Source of the DNA: Tetradesmus obliquus
Taxonomy: Eukaryota > Chlorophyta > Chlorophyceae > Sphaeropleales > Scenedesmaceae
Assembly (NCBI GenBank): GCA_030272155.1
Contig: CP126196.1
Span: forward strand, 4,464,501-4,528,500
Length of the DNA: 64,000 nucleotides
Direction: 5' to 3'
The notes under the pieces are model-generated. The model ran no database searches, had not been told where the DNA came from, and was given only the letters and a program-made list of their open reading frames with translations. Of the stretch, positions 42,901 through 53,357 are shown piece after piece. Within the stretch, counting starts at the first letter, position 1, and every line of letters starts with the position of its first letter. A program made the translations under genes and the position numbers.

Positions 42901-45098
42901 GCAGCTGGCCATGCAGCCCCAGCCCACCAGCCATACAACACCAAGCTAACAATAAACCAACAACACCAGACATGCTACACGTGCAAACCTACAGTGCATG
43001 CATGCCTTCGCTGCTGCCGATGGTACCGCCGCTGCTGCTGCCACTGCTGCTGGCTGCTGGCCTCAAACCATTCAATCAAGCTGCACGCACCAGACTCGAA
43101 GACTCCCAGCAGCAGCAGCACCGTGAAAAAGCTTGCCGCATTGTGCACCAGCGCGAAGCAGCTGGCCACGCAGCCCCAGCCCACCGGCAACCCCCCTATG
43201 CATTCCTCAATGTGCCAGATGCATTCAGCAGCATGCTGCACCTGCGCCTACCGGCTACATGCCGAACTGCTGCCACTACAACTGCTGCTGCTGCTGCTGC
43301 TGACCGCCCTTGTCAACAGTTGCATCAATCACATCACACGCACCGGACTCAAAGACTCCCAGCAGCAGCCGCAGCACGAAGAAGCTTGCTGCGTTGTGCA
43401 CCAGCGCAAAGCAGCTGGCCATGCAGCCCCAGCCCACCAGCAGGCCTAAAACACATATTGTATGACGTCCAAATACATGCTGCAGGAAGCTACATGCGCA
43501 ATTGGTGCTGGCGCTGGTGCTGCTGCTGCAGCAGCTGCAGCAGCAGTTGATCAGCTCACCGCTCTCAAAGACTCCCAGCAGCAGCCGCAGCACGAAGAAG
43601 CTCGCCGCGTTGTGCACCAGCGCAAAGCAGCTCGCCACGCAGCCCCAGCCCACCAGCAGCAGCGCCAGCCAGCGGCGGATGCCCACTCGCACCATCATCA
43701 GGTTGCAGGGCACCTGCAGGTTTCAAAAGTGACATAGAGACACAACATCCAGGTGTGACAGCGATTGTGGTGAGGTTCAAAACGGGGTGTGACAGATAGC
43801 CGGATGCCCACACACACCATCATCAGGTTGCAGGGCACCTGCAGGTTCCAAAAATGACATAGAGACACAACATCAGGGTGTGACATCGATTGTGGCGAGG
43901 TTTGAAACGGGTGTGACTGAAGGCCATACATGCACCATCATCGGTTCGCAGGGTAGCTGACAGGGCAGCCAGCAGAGTATCAACTTCAAACAGGTTGGTT
44001 TGCTGTTGTTGGCATGCTGCTACATGACATTGAGTGGGGAAGGGCTGCTGCAACTGTAGCAGGCGCTGTGTTGCTGCAGCTTCACTGCTGCCGCAGCTTG
44101 AGCAGGCGCTGTGTTGCTGCAGCGCTTCTGCTGCCGCTGCTTGAGCAGGCGCTGTGTTGCTGCAGCTTCACTGCTGCCGCAGCTTGAGCAGGCGCTGTGT
44201 TGCTGCAGCGCTTCTGCTGCCGCAGCTTGAGCAGGCGCTGTGTTGCTCAGCTTCACTGCTGCCGCAGCTTGAGTGTGTCCCCGGCTGGTGTTGCGCAGCA
44301 CAGGTGACCGGCTTACCTGGAAGATGCAGAAAGTGACGAAGAACAGTGCTGACCCCAGACCTGCAGGCAACAGCAGAAGCCGTTGGTAAGTGCTCTGAAC
44401 TGTCATGCAGATGGTAAGCGGTGGTGCTAGTGGATGTGCAGTTGCGTTGCAGCTGCCTTGCACTGCGCAGTGATGTGCCTGCTCAGGTGTGCACTGTCTC
44501 ATCACAGGTGTTGCATCTAACGCTCCTGCTGCTGCAGCTGCTGAGGCTAGTTGTTGCATATTAATGAACTTTACTTATATTAGCCTTGGTGTTGGCCGGA
44601 GATAGCTGGTGTCTGCTGCTGCAGCTGCTGCTGCTGCTGTTTGCTGCTCAGAGTTGGTTAGCGCAGCAGTGCTGAACTTGTTGCATACACAGGGCCTCAC
44701 CATAGGTCTGAGGCCCAAAGCCCAAGTCTCTGCAACGCACCAAAAAAAACAAATCAAATAATGAAGATGCCGAGCTGTCGGCAACATGTTGAGAAAGGGG
44801 TTGTTGAGGCAGCGACAGCATTTGGCACAGCAGCATCAGCAGCAGGGCTGCACTAGACAGCGACAACAGCGCCGAATGCCCACCTGTTGAACGTAATGGC
44901 TGCATATGCTAAGTTTGTCCGGTCTATGTGGTTCAGAATGACCGCGATCACAAAGAGCAGCAGCACGCGACGGGAAATGCGCCGGTAGATGACTTCCAGT
45001 TGGTTGGCATCGGAGATCAGGCCGGCAGACTCTGATACAACAGATATCTTTGAGTCGAGCCGCTGCTGTCCTTCCTTGGCGCTCTGAGAACGCTGCAT
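35941..45098 (-). CDS. MFS transporter, anion:cation symporter (ACS) type, organic-anion permease-like
   Basis: Eleven exons join in phase to 559 residues: 44884-45098, 44701-44729, 44317-44360, 43560-43713, 42237-42288, 41817-41934, 40985-41110, 40545-40656, 39379-39683, 37446-37574 and 35941-36336. The family (tartrate, galactonate, allantoate permeases, about 430-500 residues, 12 membrane helices) moves organic anions with protons. Hallmarks in order: RVLLLFVIAVILNHIDRTNLA (TM1), DLGFGPQTYG, GLGSALFFVTF, VPCNLMMVRVG, LRLLLGVFESG, ALPAMWWHLSQF, TVGVLLAQILGGPLAAA, DGVGGLKGWQWLFVLEG, LMGVVVFFALPD, SHTFILWLPTII, ILPVLLAAVPYTVGA, PLYNSISVIGGFVGPFV, AYVLGAMVFICGVL. N- and C-terminal tails are hydrophilic. 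Substrate unknown. Start: the ATG at 45096-45098; no better upstream exon was found. Introns hold about 20 exon-edge copies and a hAT-type element, yet no coding exon is damaged. Confidence 0.9.
36393..36593 (-). repeat. Two upstream copies of the transporter last-exon 5' end with acceptor
   Basis: The segment coding VVGMPLYNSISVIGGFVGPF with the CGCAG acceptor (functional near 36336) recurs at about 36400-36465 and 36520-36593, each with flanking intron including TTAGTTACAC. Very little divergence. Confidence 0.9.
36788..37270 (-). repeat. Two downstream copies of exon 37446-37574 3' end with donor
   Basis: The 3' part coding AAGGSAAVPPKTALVAHACR and the CAG|GTGAG donor recurs at about 36788-36880 and 37200-37290, with shared flanking sequence (TGTGCATGCAG...GCACT). 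Confidence 0.85.
37677..38034 (-). repeat. Three upstream copies of exon 37446-37574 5' end with acceptor
   Basis: The 5' part coding FPVLTKVSMAGGFVCL preceded by CTGCAG recurs at about 37677-37735, 37795-37852 and 37975-38032. The same exon thus has 5'-part copies only upstream and 3'-part copies only downstream. Confidence 0.9.
38155..39203. mobile_element. Non-autonomous hAT-type DNA transposon in a transporter intron
   Basis: Terminal inverted repeats TAGGGATGTGAA (38155) and TTCACATCCCTA (ending 39203) are perfect over 12 bp and flanked by a perfect 8-bp target duplication CACGCACG (38147-38154 and 39204-39211). An 8-bp duplication and a (C/T)AGGG start are hallmarks of the hAT superfamily. 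Just inside both ends are dense CCGTAGG/CCTACGG motifs in both orientations, as expected of transposase-binding subterminal repeats. I found no transposase-like coding sequence in the 1,049 bp, so it would depend on an autonomous relative. Intact ends and duplication suggest a fairly recent insertion. Confidence 0.85.
39064..39131. repeat. Inverted pair of tRNA 5'-half-like sequences inside the hAT-type element
   Basis: A 30-bp perfect inverted repeat (39064-39093 and 39102-39131) flanks an 8-base spacer. Read outward on the plus strand, 39102 onward gives GGATGGCACAGTCGG, then TAGAGTGTCAGTCTCAT and AATCC: acceptor strand, D-arm and anticodon arm of an elongator tRNA-Met(CAT)-like half. The other arm read on the minus strand gives the same half ending in CTCTTATT, i.e. 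a CTT (Lys-like) anticodon. No T-arm or 3' half follows in either direction, so these are not functional tRNA genes. Confidence 0.7.
39784..40010 (-). repeat. Two upstream copies of exon 39379-39683 5' end with acceptor
   Basis: The stretch coding GIMQACASHTFILWLPTIIEALI and its acceptor recurs at about 39786-39855 and 39945-40009, separated by a CAG run. Each copy is open in frame. Confidence 0.9.
40238..40500 (-). repeat. Two downstream copies of exon 40545-40656 3' end with donor
   Basis: The segment coding FKLLRMAFSNPMLIYLCFVG plus the G|GTGAGT donor recurs at about 40390-40455 and 40238-40300. Both copies share extra sequence (TTGGTGCACTTTCTGCT) not in the functional exon, so copy two arose from copy one. 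Confidence 0.9.
41238..41310 (-). repeat. Upstream copy of exon 40985-41110 5' end with acceptor
   Basis: The 5' part coding WLFVLEGFPSVLMGVVVFF with its CAG acceptor recurs, nearly unchanged, about 200 bp upstream of the functional exon. Confidence 0.9.
41576..41770 (-). repeat. Two downstream copies of exon 41817-41934 3' end with donor
   Basis: The end coding MDGVGGLKGWQ plus CAG|GTGAG recurs at about 41697-41765 and 41576-41640. A CTGTTATAAC(A/T) word accompanies each copy. Confidence 0.85.
42583..43449 (-). repeat. Four downstream copies of exon 43560-43713 3' end, in 250-bp units
   Basis: The 3' part coding GWGCVASCFALVHNAASFF and LRLLLGVFES recurs at about 43344-43445, 43086-43185, 42834-42930 and 42583-42681. 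The intronic spacer (GCATTCAGCAGCATGCTGCA and neighbours) is itself repeated at about 42716 and 43220. With the functional exon, five copies of the same transmembrane segment are present. Confidence 0.9.
43804..43960 (-). repeat. Two upstream copies of exon 43560-43713 5' end with acceptor
   Basis: The 5' part coding VPCNLMMVRVGIR with the CTGCAG acceptor recurs at about 43804-43845, with a more decayed copy near 43925-43950, each with a shared GTGACA...CATAGAGACACAAC flank. Confidence 0.85.
44058..44272 (-). repeat. 43-bp minisatellite, five units, in a transporter intron
   Basis: AGCAGGCGCTGTGTTGCTG starts at 44058, 44101, 44144, 44187 and 44230, an exact 43-bp period. Units alternate between CTTCACTGC and GCTTCTGC variants, hinting at an 86-bp higher-order unit. 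Confidence 0.9.
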
Positions 45099-46147
45099 GT
45101 CGGGCACTGGAAGAAAGTCTGGTGCTTCAATCAAGCGGGTTGCTGTTCAACTCAAGGCAGCAAGCAATAGAATTTGAATGTCAAAACCAAGCACTAAATG
45201 CAAGCTGGCTCGGGCAGCGGGAGCTCGAAGCTGTGGTGTGCAAACCAAAGCAATGTCGGCTTTGAGTGAGTGGTCAGTTGATACCGAATATAAGAGTTTG
45301 AAAATTGATTGGCATCGAACCCAATGGTCGGCAGAAGGAACTGCAAAGCTAAGCCCGGTACCCTTGGAACCGCGGTGTGAACAAAGCGAGCGAGTGTCAC
45401 CACGCTGTACAGCGGGATACAGCAGTTCGTGACGATGTAACACTGCAATACGTGCTTGCGATTTTCTTCAGGTACAGCAGCCACGCTGTTATCCAGCAAC
45501 ATGCCAGCCGACGGCCAGCAACCACAGGCGCAGAGATGAGTCCACCGGGCAGCAATCGCAATTGGGCTGATTAATGTACTTGTCACACCAAGCATGCATC
45601 CTGAAATAATCAGCAGATATCTGCGGTGCAGGTTTGTGCTTGGCACAGACAGCATGTTAATTTGGCACCAAACTTTGGACTTGAAGTGTCACAGGGACTT
45701 TGGACTTCAATCCTTCAAGCCTTAAGTTAAGGCTTGAAATTCAAGCGTAGCCGCTGCTGAGTTCGTAGCTGCACCGCATTCTCGCAATGCCAGCAAAAAA
45801 GATGACGATGGTGACGCAGCATGATGATGACGACAGTGCTGCCAATTCTACATCGCATTCAGCAGCCAGCAACAACTGCAGTGCAGCTGCGTGCATTTGC
45901 ACCGTGTTGACCAGGCCTGCTGCTGCTAACATGGAGCTGCAGCAAGCATCCTCAGTCAGGCCTGTGCTGAGTCAGCACAGGCCATCTAGCGGCACCAGCT
46001 GCAGCTGCTGCCGCCGGCGCCAAGTCGGCTGTTGCCACAGGTACAGCTTCACAACAGCGCCTCCAGTGGGGTGCAGCACTGACGAGTATGATAAAATCAA
46101 CATGACGACGGTGGTATGTTTGATTCTAAAAAACACTGTGCCGCACA
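45099..46147. other. Intergenic: transporter promoter side and EF-hand gene 3' flank
   Basis: No exon could be supported. The transporter's 5' leader and promoter should lie at 45100-45700. The plus-strand frame at 45787-46209 is Cys/Ser-rich low-complexity sequence across the 3' flank of the EF-hand gene. Confidence 0.45.
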
Positions 46148-47925
46148 TCAGTAGCCCAGCAGCACGGCACGCATCAGCACCAGCGCATTGCCGAAGGCGC
46201 TGCTGTTGAGGTGGCCGCCGCTGTCACTGAGCCGGTCCACGCGACCATATACAAAGTCCTTAGCTGCGTCTCCATTGCTGCCCACATCGCCCAGGCCAGC
46301 CCGGAACTCCTCCTGCTCGATGGTGCCGTTGCCATTCCTGCAGCAGCAACAGCAGCAGTAGTGGTGGATCTACACAGGCCTGCAACCTGCAGCGCATGGC
46401 GTTATGTGCAGCATGTGTCTTGGACACAAAAGAAACCAGTGTTTAGCACTTGCCAAAACGTCCTCCATGTCAGTGCGGCGTCAGCATACCAAATGCTCCA
46501 GTTGCAGACGCACATCAAAGGACCATCCTGCGACCAGACACACTGACAACAGCAGCAACTGGGACCACTGGTCAAACACGCCACTCGCCTGTCAAACACG
46601 TTGTACACGTCAGCATCCACTGCGTCCTCTGCCACAGCGCCATCCAGTACCAGCGCCCGCAGCAGCTCCTCAGTGGTCAGCTTCCCATCCTGCAGGCAGC
46701 AGCACAGCAGTTCACCTCAAGCCAGCAAGCACATCATGGCCACAGCACAACATGCATTAGCCAGCACACCCACTGCGCACTTGCCGTCCTCCACACTGCA
46801 ACAGTCGCTACAGCATATGGTCACAGCTTACAGCCGTGCTAGCTGCTGCTGCTGCTGCTGCTGCTGCTGTAACAAAGCAGTTTGTCAATGTTATCGCCAC
46901 CACATCCTACTGCAACATCACACAGAAATCACCCAGAATCCTTCGTTGTGAAGTTCACAGTTCTCACCTGGTTGAGGTTTCATGCTGAAGTCCAGCTGGT
47001 CGCCATCCACCAGCGACACTTACTTTTCAAACAATTCAAGGTGTGAATACACAGTTCATGCTGTGCAGTTTACGCTGCGCACCTGGTTGAGGTCAAAGAG
47101 CTTCATGCTGAAGTCCAGCTGGTCGCCATCCACCAGCGACACTGACAATTCAACGGTTCACACCATGAAGCTCACAGTTGTCACCTGGTTGAGGTCGAAG
47201 AGCTTCATGCTGAAGTCCAGCTGGTCGCCATCCACCAGCGGCAGGTTGGCCTCAGTGCTCACGTTCTTCACCAGGCTCTGCAGCTCAGACCTGGCGGCAG
47301 CGGGGGTGGCAGCAGCAGCAGCAGGGTTCATGTATGTAGAGCTATGTGTTCAGTTGCAAACAAGGCTCCTTACTCGTTGTCATGGCCATTGATATAGATA
47401 CAACCTCAGCAGCAGCAAAACTTGTCAATAGGCTGCAGGTTGCATCTGGATATCCACACCGCTGTGCACTTGCTTCTGCGACTGTAGCACGCGCTGCACC
47501 TGATATAGGCGGTGTGTACAACAGCAACATTGGTGGCCCTGCCATTTTTTGATGCAACAGCCTTCGCAACAGGAACGTGTATCGTGTGACTGCAGTCAAC
47601 CAGCCATCTGCGCTCACTTGCTGATGAGGCCGTCCTTGTCAGAATCCACGAATCCAAACTCCTCCCGCAGCAGATCTGCCAGCTGCTGCGGCTGTGCTGC
47701 TGCACGTGCTGCATCGTATCCCATAGGCACGAGGCACAGGCTCACACCCAGTGCTGCTGCCGCTGTTGCATTGCCCAGCCGCTGCACTAGGCTGTGCTGC
47801 TGTTCCTGCTGCTTGTGCTGTGCTGGTCGACGCACGGGCTGTGTTATGACAACGGTCTGCTGGTTTGCTGTTGCCTTAGTAGTTACAGTCCTGCGAGAGA
47901 GGCTGCTGCTGTGTAGGAGTGCCAT
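46148..47925 (-). CDS. Calcium-binding EF-hand protein, probably organellar
   Basis: Four exons join in phase to 234 residues: 47618-47925, 47185-47290, 46589-46689 and 46148-46337. Three canonical 12-residue EF-hand loops are seen: DSDKDGLISKSE, DLNQDGKLTTEE and DRNGNGTIEQEE, each with the expected acidic and Gly positions; a fourth (DRLSDSGGHLNS) is degenerate. Each canonical loop is interrupted by an intron. The last intron uses a GC donor (GACAG|GCGAGTGG); continuity of the third loop across it supports this reading. The first 80 or so residues are Ser/Thr/Arg/Gln-rich with a hydrophobic AAALGVSLCLVPMG stretch, as in a chloroplast (possibly lumen) targeting signal. An upstream in-frame start at 48231 would overlap the divergent SET gene and is less likely. 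The target of the calcium signal is unknown. Confidence 0.85.
46967..47145 (-). repeat. Two downstream copies of EF-hand exon 47185-47290 3' end with donor
   Basis: The end coding VDGDQLDFSMKLFDLNQ plus GT recurs at about 47080-47145 (complete) and 46970-47020 (8 bp missing within the Leu-Phe-Asp part). Copy one keeps a GTGCGC donor in the same phase. Confidence 0.9.
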
Positions 47926-48182
47926 TGCTGCTGCTGGTGTTGGTGCTGCTGCTGTCACTTGGATACGATGAGTGTGGCTGCACGCAATTAAGAGTATCGA
48001 AGTCTGACAGAGCAAAGCAGTGCAATGGCGATGTCGCTGGAGCCATTGGGCAAGGCGGCAAGCGACACTCCCGAAGTCCCTGACATGGCTTCGCCTGTTC
48101 GGCTGCCGTACACTGGTCCTCGGTTGAGCTGCAGGAGCAGCATGAAGCCAAACAAAACATTGTTTGATCAGGCGTATTGTGA
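47926..48182. promoter_or_regulatory. Presumed bidirectional promoter between EF-hand and SET genes
   Basis: The two genes start head-to-head about 260 bp apart, so both promoters and 5' leaders must share this interval. I see no clear TATA box or recognised motif. Confidence 0.4.
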
Positions 48183-49857
48183 ATGTGTCGGACTGGCCCA
48201 AGCTCAACCATGCTGCAACCTCAACCTGCAACAGCAGCAGCGGGCACCTCCCGCAGCAGTATCAACTACAGACGTAGCTTGAAGTGCCACAATCGCCTTG
48301 ACCTTCGGTACAGTTCACTTAGGGCGCAGGCTGCTGCTGCAGCCTCAGCAGCACAGGCAACTGATGCCCTGGCAGTGCTGGAGTCTGCATGTGCTGTACG
48401 CAGAGCTCACATTGGCGTCAATCCCCAGGTGATCAGCAGCAGAACCTTCGAACTTGATATCTTATAGTTGATGCTGCAGCAGTCGTGTGTTACCTGCTAT
48501 GCAACACTGCAGCTGGTGCACATGTTTGACTTGCTGGCCGGCCGCGGTGGCAGCAGAGCAACGCCTTGCAGATGGCTAGGCAGTGCTGCGCACTTGATGT
48601 GCTGCTGTACCTTGCATATGTCTCCTGCCCCGGCTGATGCTCATTCATTTCACATATCTTGTGTCACAAACTTCTGTTGTGCGGCACCTTGTTGGCTGCC
48701 GACAGGGCTACAGAGGCCTCATTGCATCCGCTGACTTGTCACCCGGAGATGTCGTGGTCAGCGTGCCGTTACATAACATCCTGCAAGTGCCACGCCAGCT
48801 GACCAGTGCAGCAGCGGCAGCAGCAGCAGCGGCAGCTCTGGAGGCATGGCAGCAGCAGCATGGTGTGCTGCCAGCGGCCTTGCTGGAGCTGATCCTAGGT
48901 AGGGTATGAGCAGCAAAAGGCGCCTGTAATGCTGACGTATGCCAAATCAGAACGTGGCTGCTGTTGCAGTTGCAGTGTTAACAGGCTACTGCTGGCGACA
49001 AAGCAGCAGCTGTGCTGTAAACCTTCAGTCAGCTTCATCTACCTCAGCTTTTTGTAGCAGCTCATGCTCGCAGCCATGATGCTGCGCACATGTTGTGACA
49101 CATGATAACACCTTATAAAAAAAGATATGACGCCGGATTGCCCTGCACTGCTTCCAATCTGTAACACCTCACAGATCCTGGGTGCCCCTGGGAGGCAAAG
49201 CTGGTGGCGTGGCTGCTGCACCTGAAAGCAGCAGCACCTCAAGGCAGCTTTTGGCAGTGCTACTGCCAGGCGCTGCCGGCTGCTGAAGACACTCTGAGCT
49301 TCTTCTGCTACAGCGAGCAGCAGGCAGAGCAGCTGCAGTTCAGCACCTGGAAGGTAACGTTTGCTCGACCTGGACAGTCAGGCTCGCTTGTTGCCAGGTC
49401 AGGGAAGTTTTTGAGCACTCCATGAAAAACAACACGGCAAGCCAGAGGATGGGACAACTAAACAAACTGCATCAGTGATTGTGGCATGAGTTGCTCGTGA
49501 GTTAGCTCCAGATGAGATGACGTGCATCAGATGCCTTACATCATGACAAGTTGAACAACGTCCTGTCCGGGTGTTCAACCGCTGCTGCTGCTGCTGCTGC
49601 TGCTGCTGCACCGCAGGCTCTTGCACAGAAGCAGAGGCAGCTGCTGCAGGAGGTGCAGCAGGCCTGCACGCCCCTGTACACAGGCAGCAGCAGCAGCAGC
49701 ATGCAGACTCCAGCAGCTGGTGATGTTGCCTGGGCCTTGAGTATGGTCAAGTCCAGAACATTTGGCAGAATGCTACCTCAGCAGCAGCAGCAGCAGCAAG
49801 ACACAAAAAGCCCTGCGCAACATGCTTCGCCTCAAGGGCGAGCAGCAGAACCTCCAC

Positions 49858-49891
<34 letters not shown>

Positions 49892-50911
49892 GCTTGAGCC
49901 AGGCGGTGCTGATGATGATGACTCCAACGTGGTGCTGCTGATGGTGCCGTTTATTGACATGATCAACCACTCGCCCAGCAACAACTGCAGCTTCAGCTGT
50001 GATTGGAGCAACGGCTGGTGAGTAAGGCTTGCAGGAAAGCTTGGGTAGTGCTTGCAGGAAAGGTTAGGGAGAGCTTGCAGGATAGCTTGGAGTTGCTTGC
50101 AGGAAAGCTAGGGGGTCTGCTTGCAGGAAGGCTTGGGCATTGCTTTGCACGCAGGCTGTGAGCTGCACCTGGTTGCAGTGTTCAGGCATATCGAATGTGT
50201 CACATGGCATGCGCTCAAGCTCAAGCACCAGCCCCACAGTCTCACTGCTGTTCAGTCTTGTCTGTTCTTCCTTGCTGCTGCCATGCTTGCAGCTTTGACA
50301 TCGTGTGTGCTGAGCCGATACCAGCGGGCTCTGAGGTGACCGTCAGCTATGGCAGCAACAAGTCAAACCTGGCGCTGCTCAGCTGCTACGGCTTCTTCAT
50401 CCCAGGCAACCCAGGAGACGCTCAGCTGCTGCGGCCCATCTTTGAAGGCTGTCTTGCAGCTGCGGATGGCATTGCAGGGTTTGACCAGGAGCTGGTTGCA
50501 GCAGCAGCAGCAGGCCTGGCGCACCATGACCAGCAGCAGCAGGACGGGGCACAGCTGGCTAGGCAGCAGTGTGCAGTTGCTGCACTGCCTGTTACAGCAG
50601 CAGCAGCTGCTGTACCAAATGGATGCAGTGTGAAGGAGGCACTGCAGCTTCAGCGATATGCAGTGCAGCTACTGCTGTACCAAGTTCGGCAGATGCTGCG
50701 GCTGTGCGGGACAACAGCCGATGATGATGCTGTTGCGTTGGAAGAAGCAGCTGCGACGTCAGACCGCTGCTCAACACAAGAGATTGTCGCAGCTGCAGTG
50801 GATCAGTCAGTAATGGCAGCCAGGCTAGAGCAGAAGCTGCTGCTGCAGGAGTGCGGGAGTTTAGGAGAGAAGCTACTTGAATGTATACAGCAGCGTTTAC
50901 AGCAGTTGTAA
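48183..50911 (+). CDS. SET-domain protein methyltransferase, Rubisco-LSMT/SETD3-like
   Basis: Five exons join in phase to 545 residues: 48183-48428, 48706-48898, 49175-49353, 49617-50017 and 50293-50911. These enzymes transfer methyl groups from S-adenosylmethionine to lysine (Rubisco large subunit, aldolase) or histidine of non-histone proteins. The order fits: RGLIASADLSPGDVVVSVP, VAWLLHLKAAAPQGSFWQCY, ALSMVKSRTF, VPFIDMINHSPSNN, EPIPAGSEVTVSYGSNKSN, LLSCYGFFIPGNPGD, then a helical Rubs-type substrate-binding region with Gln/Ala inserts. The NHS motif and the catalytic Tyr of VSYG are present. The N-terminus is Ser/Arg/Ala-rich, suggesting chloroplast import; ATG 48210 is an alternative start. 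Gln and Ala runs split the SET insert region. No sign of damage. Confidence 0.88.
50027..50142 (+). repeat. 22-24-bp minisatellite, five units, in a SET-gene intron
   Basis: GCTTGCAGGA(A)AGC starts at 50027, 50050, 50073, 50095 and 50119. Each unit contains TTGCAGG, an acceptor-like word, but the functional acceptor is at 50292. Confidence 0.85.
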
Positions 50912-51130
50912 AGCATCATACATTCTTCTTACGATCTCGGAAGTGCACCATAATGATGACGCCCAGTTGGAACGGACTCGTCACTTCCCGCTCATAGGTA
51001 ACCATGTAACTTACTGAACTGGCTTTCGCCCAACGTGTAATGGCTTAGTGAACTTTGCAGTCGACATTAAGCATGTAGGACACACGTTGGTCACAAGGAC
51101 ACGCCGAGCGGTAGCATTGCGCGCGCACCC

Positions 51131-53325
51131 ATGGCGGAATGGCCTGTAGCCGTGATAGTGCTGATTATATGTTTCTTCAACGTAGCATGTTACATTATCA
51201 TTAGCAGCTCTCGGCTGCTGCTCGTCAGCCACAGGAAGGCGGGAGTGCCTGCAGCAGCAGCACCACTGACATGGTTTGCATGGGACCTGGTTGAAGCAGA
51301 CGACTTGGTGAGCTGTGCTGCAACTACATGCAATTGCGTGATGTTTTCTATCAAACCCCAAATTTGCTTGTTGCTGAGTGCGCAGTTTGCTGCTCTGCAG
51401 TATGCCGCACCATTACTGGGCACTGCGCTGCTGGCACTCTACAGAGCGCTGCAGTTTGCCGTGTTTCTTTCAGTGATTGTGTTTGGGGTAAGTCAACCAT
51501 TACAACCCAGTGACCTTTAGGCAATCACCAGAGGCTTGCAGCATCTGGGTCTCTGCAACAGCATGCGCAGCTGCAGCAGCATCAGGGCATATGCTCAGTA
51601 GTGCTGCCCACTGCAGCTCATGACAGCAAATGCATAATCAAGCAGCTGCGGAGCGCCAAAGCTCAAACCAGCGATGGCCTCAGAGCTGGCAAGCATCACA
51701 TCAGCCATGAGCAGGGGCAAAGCAGTGCGCTGAAGTGCTTTGACCGCATTGTAACACTTCAAACCCATCACAAGCGAGCTGCAGCAGTGCTGGCGATACC
51801 AGAGCAACTGTAGCCACAACTACATAGCAGCACACAACAGCCAGCAGCAGCAGCTGACGCTCCCGTGCTTGCTGTGGCTGCTGCTTTCAATATGCTTCTG
51901 CAGAACACTGTGTACCAGCCTGCAGGAGGCGCCTTCTTCCTCTACTTCACCAACTGGAGCTTCGTGCTGTTTGGCTGCACAGCGCTGCTTGGGACTGTTC
52001 TGACAGCAAGGGTGAGCAGCAAGCAGCACATGCTGCAGCAGCAATGGGCCATGCCTGCCTGCATGCATGTCACGGCACACTGCTGCTGCCAGCATGTGCG
52101 GAGCAGATGGCAACAGCAAAAGCGCTCTCCTGCTTCCATGTCCGCTTATGCACATGCTTGCGGGCACAGTGCAATGCACCATAGCATCGCATATGCCCTG
52201 TACCACGTGCGTCTCTGCAGCCCATGTCTCTATGTGGTGAATCAGAGGTCTAGTGCACCTGCTTTGCCTTGCAGGAAGCACTGCGGCAGCGGCGGCCGGC
52301 CTTCCCATGCGTTGAGCAATCACCATCTGCCCTGTAGCTGCATGCTTAGTGTGATGCTGTCATCTGGTGTGCCTTGCAGGAAGCACTGCGGCAGCGGCGG
52401 CCGGCCATCCAATGCATTGAGCACAGCCCAACATGTTGGACGCTTGCGCTGCATGAACCTGAGGTGCACTTGTGTTGAGTTTATGTGTCTCCTTGCAGGA
52501 AGCATTGCGGCAGCGGCGGCTGGCCATCCCGTGTGTGAGCCCAGCCAGCCGGCCTGCCACAAGCATGCAACATAGTCCCATACATCTTCGCTGTACACAG
52601 GTCCTCTTTGATTGTGTCATGTCCTGTCTTGATGTCGTCATCTGGTGTCTCTTGCAGGAAGCACTGCGGCAGCGGGCACTGCGGCAGCAGCGGCCGGCGG
52701 TCCCATGCATCGAGGCCAGCCAGCCTGCCCTCCACATCACATAGTCCGATACATCCGCACTGTAAACATATCATATCTGCTTGTGTTATGTCCTGCAGGA
52801 GGCCCTGCGGCAGCGGCGGCCGGCCATCCCATGCATCGAGCCCAGCCAGCCGGCCTGCCACCAGGCAGGAGCAGCGCCTGGCTGGTCTGGCGCCAACCGC
52901 TGCTACCACCTGATGCTGGAGACGGCCTGCGCTGCCAGCATCATGCTCACCATCTTCTACTGGGTGCGTTCTGTAACAAGCATCTGTGACATGTAACAGT
53001 AGTTGTCAAGACGTGGTATGCAAATGCTGCAGAGCAGTGTTGTCCCAGGCAGGTTGTGCGACCAGCAGCATGCCCTGCCTGCTGCATCAGCAATGGAAAC
53101 CATACGCAGTTCTTTGTGTGATGCCACGCAAGCAACAGGCACAGCTTTTTTGTGCACTGCTGCACAATGACTCTGCTGTTTGTGACAGGTCGCCGACTAC
53201 GTGCCTGGCTCAAGCATCCGCCTGGACAACCCCTTCAAGCACGGCGTATCAGCAGGGCTGCTGCTGCTGGACCTGGCGCTGTCACGTGTGCCCCTGGTCA
53301 GCTACCACCTGCAGGTGAGCATATG

Positions 53326-53357
<32 letters not shown>

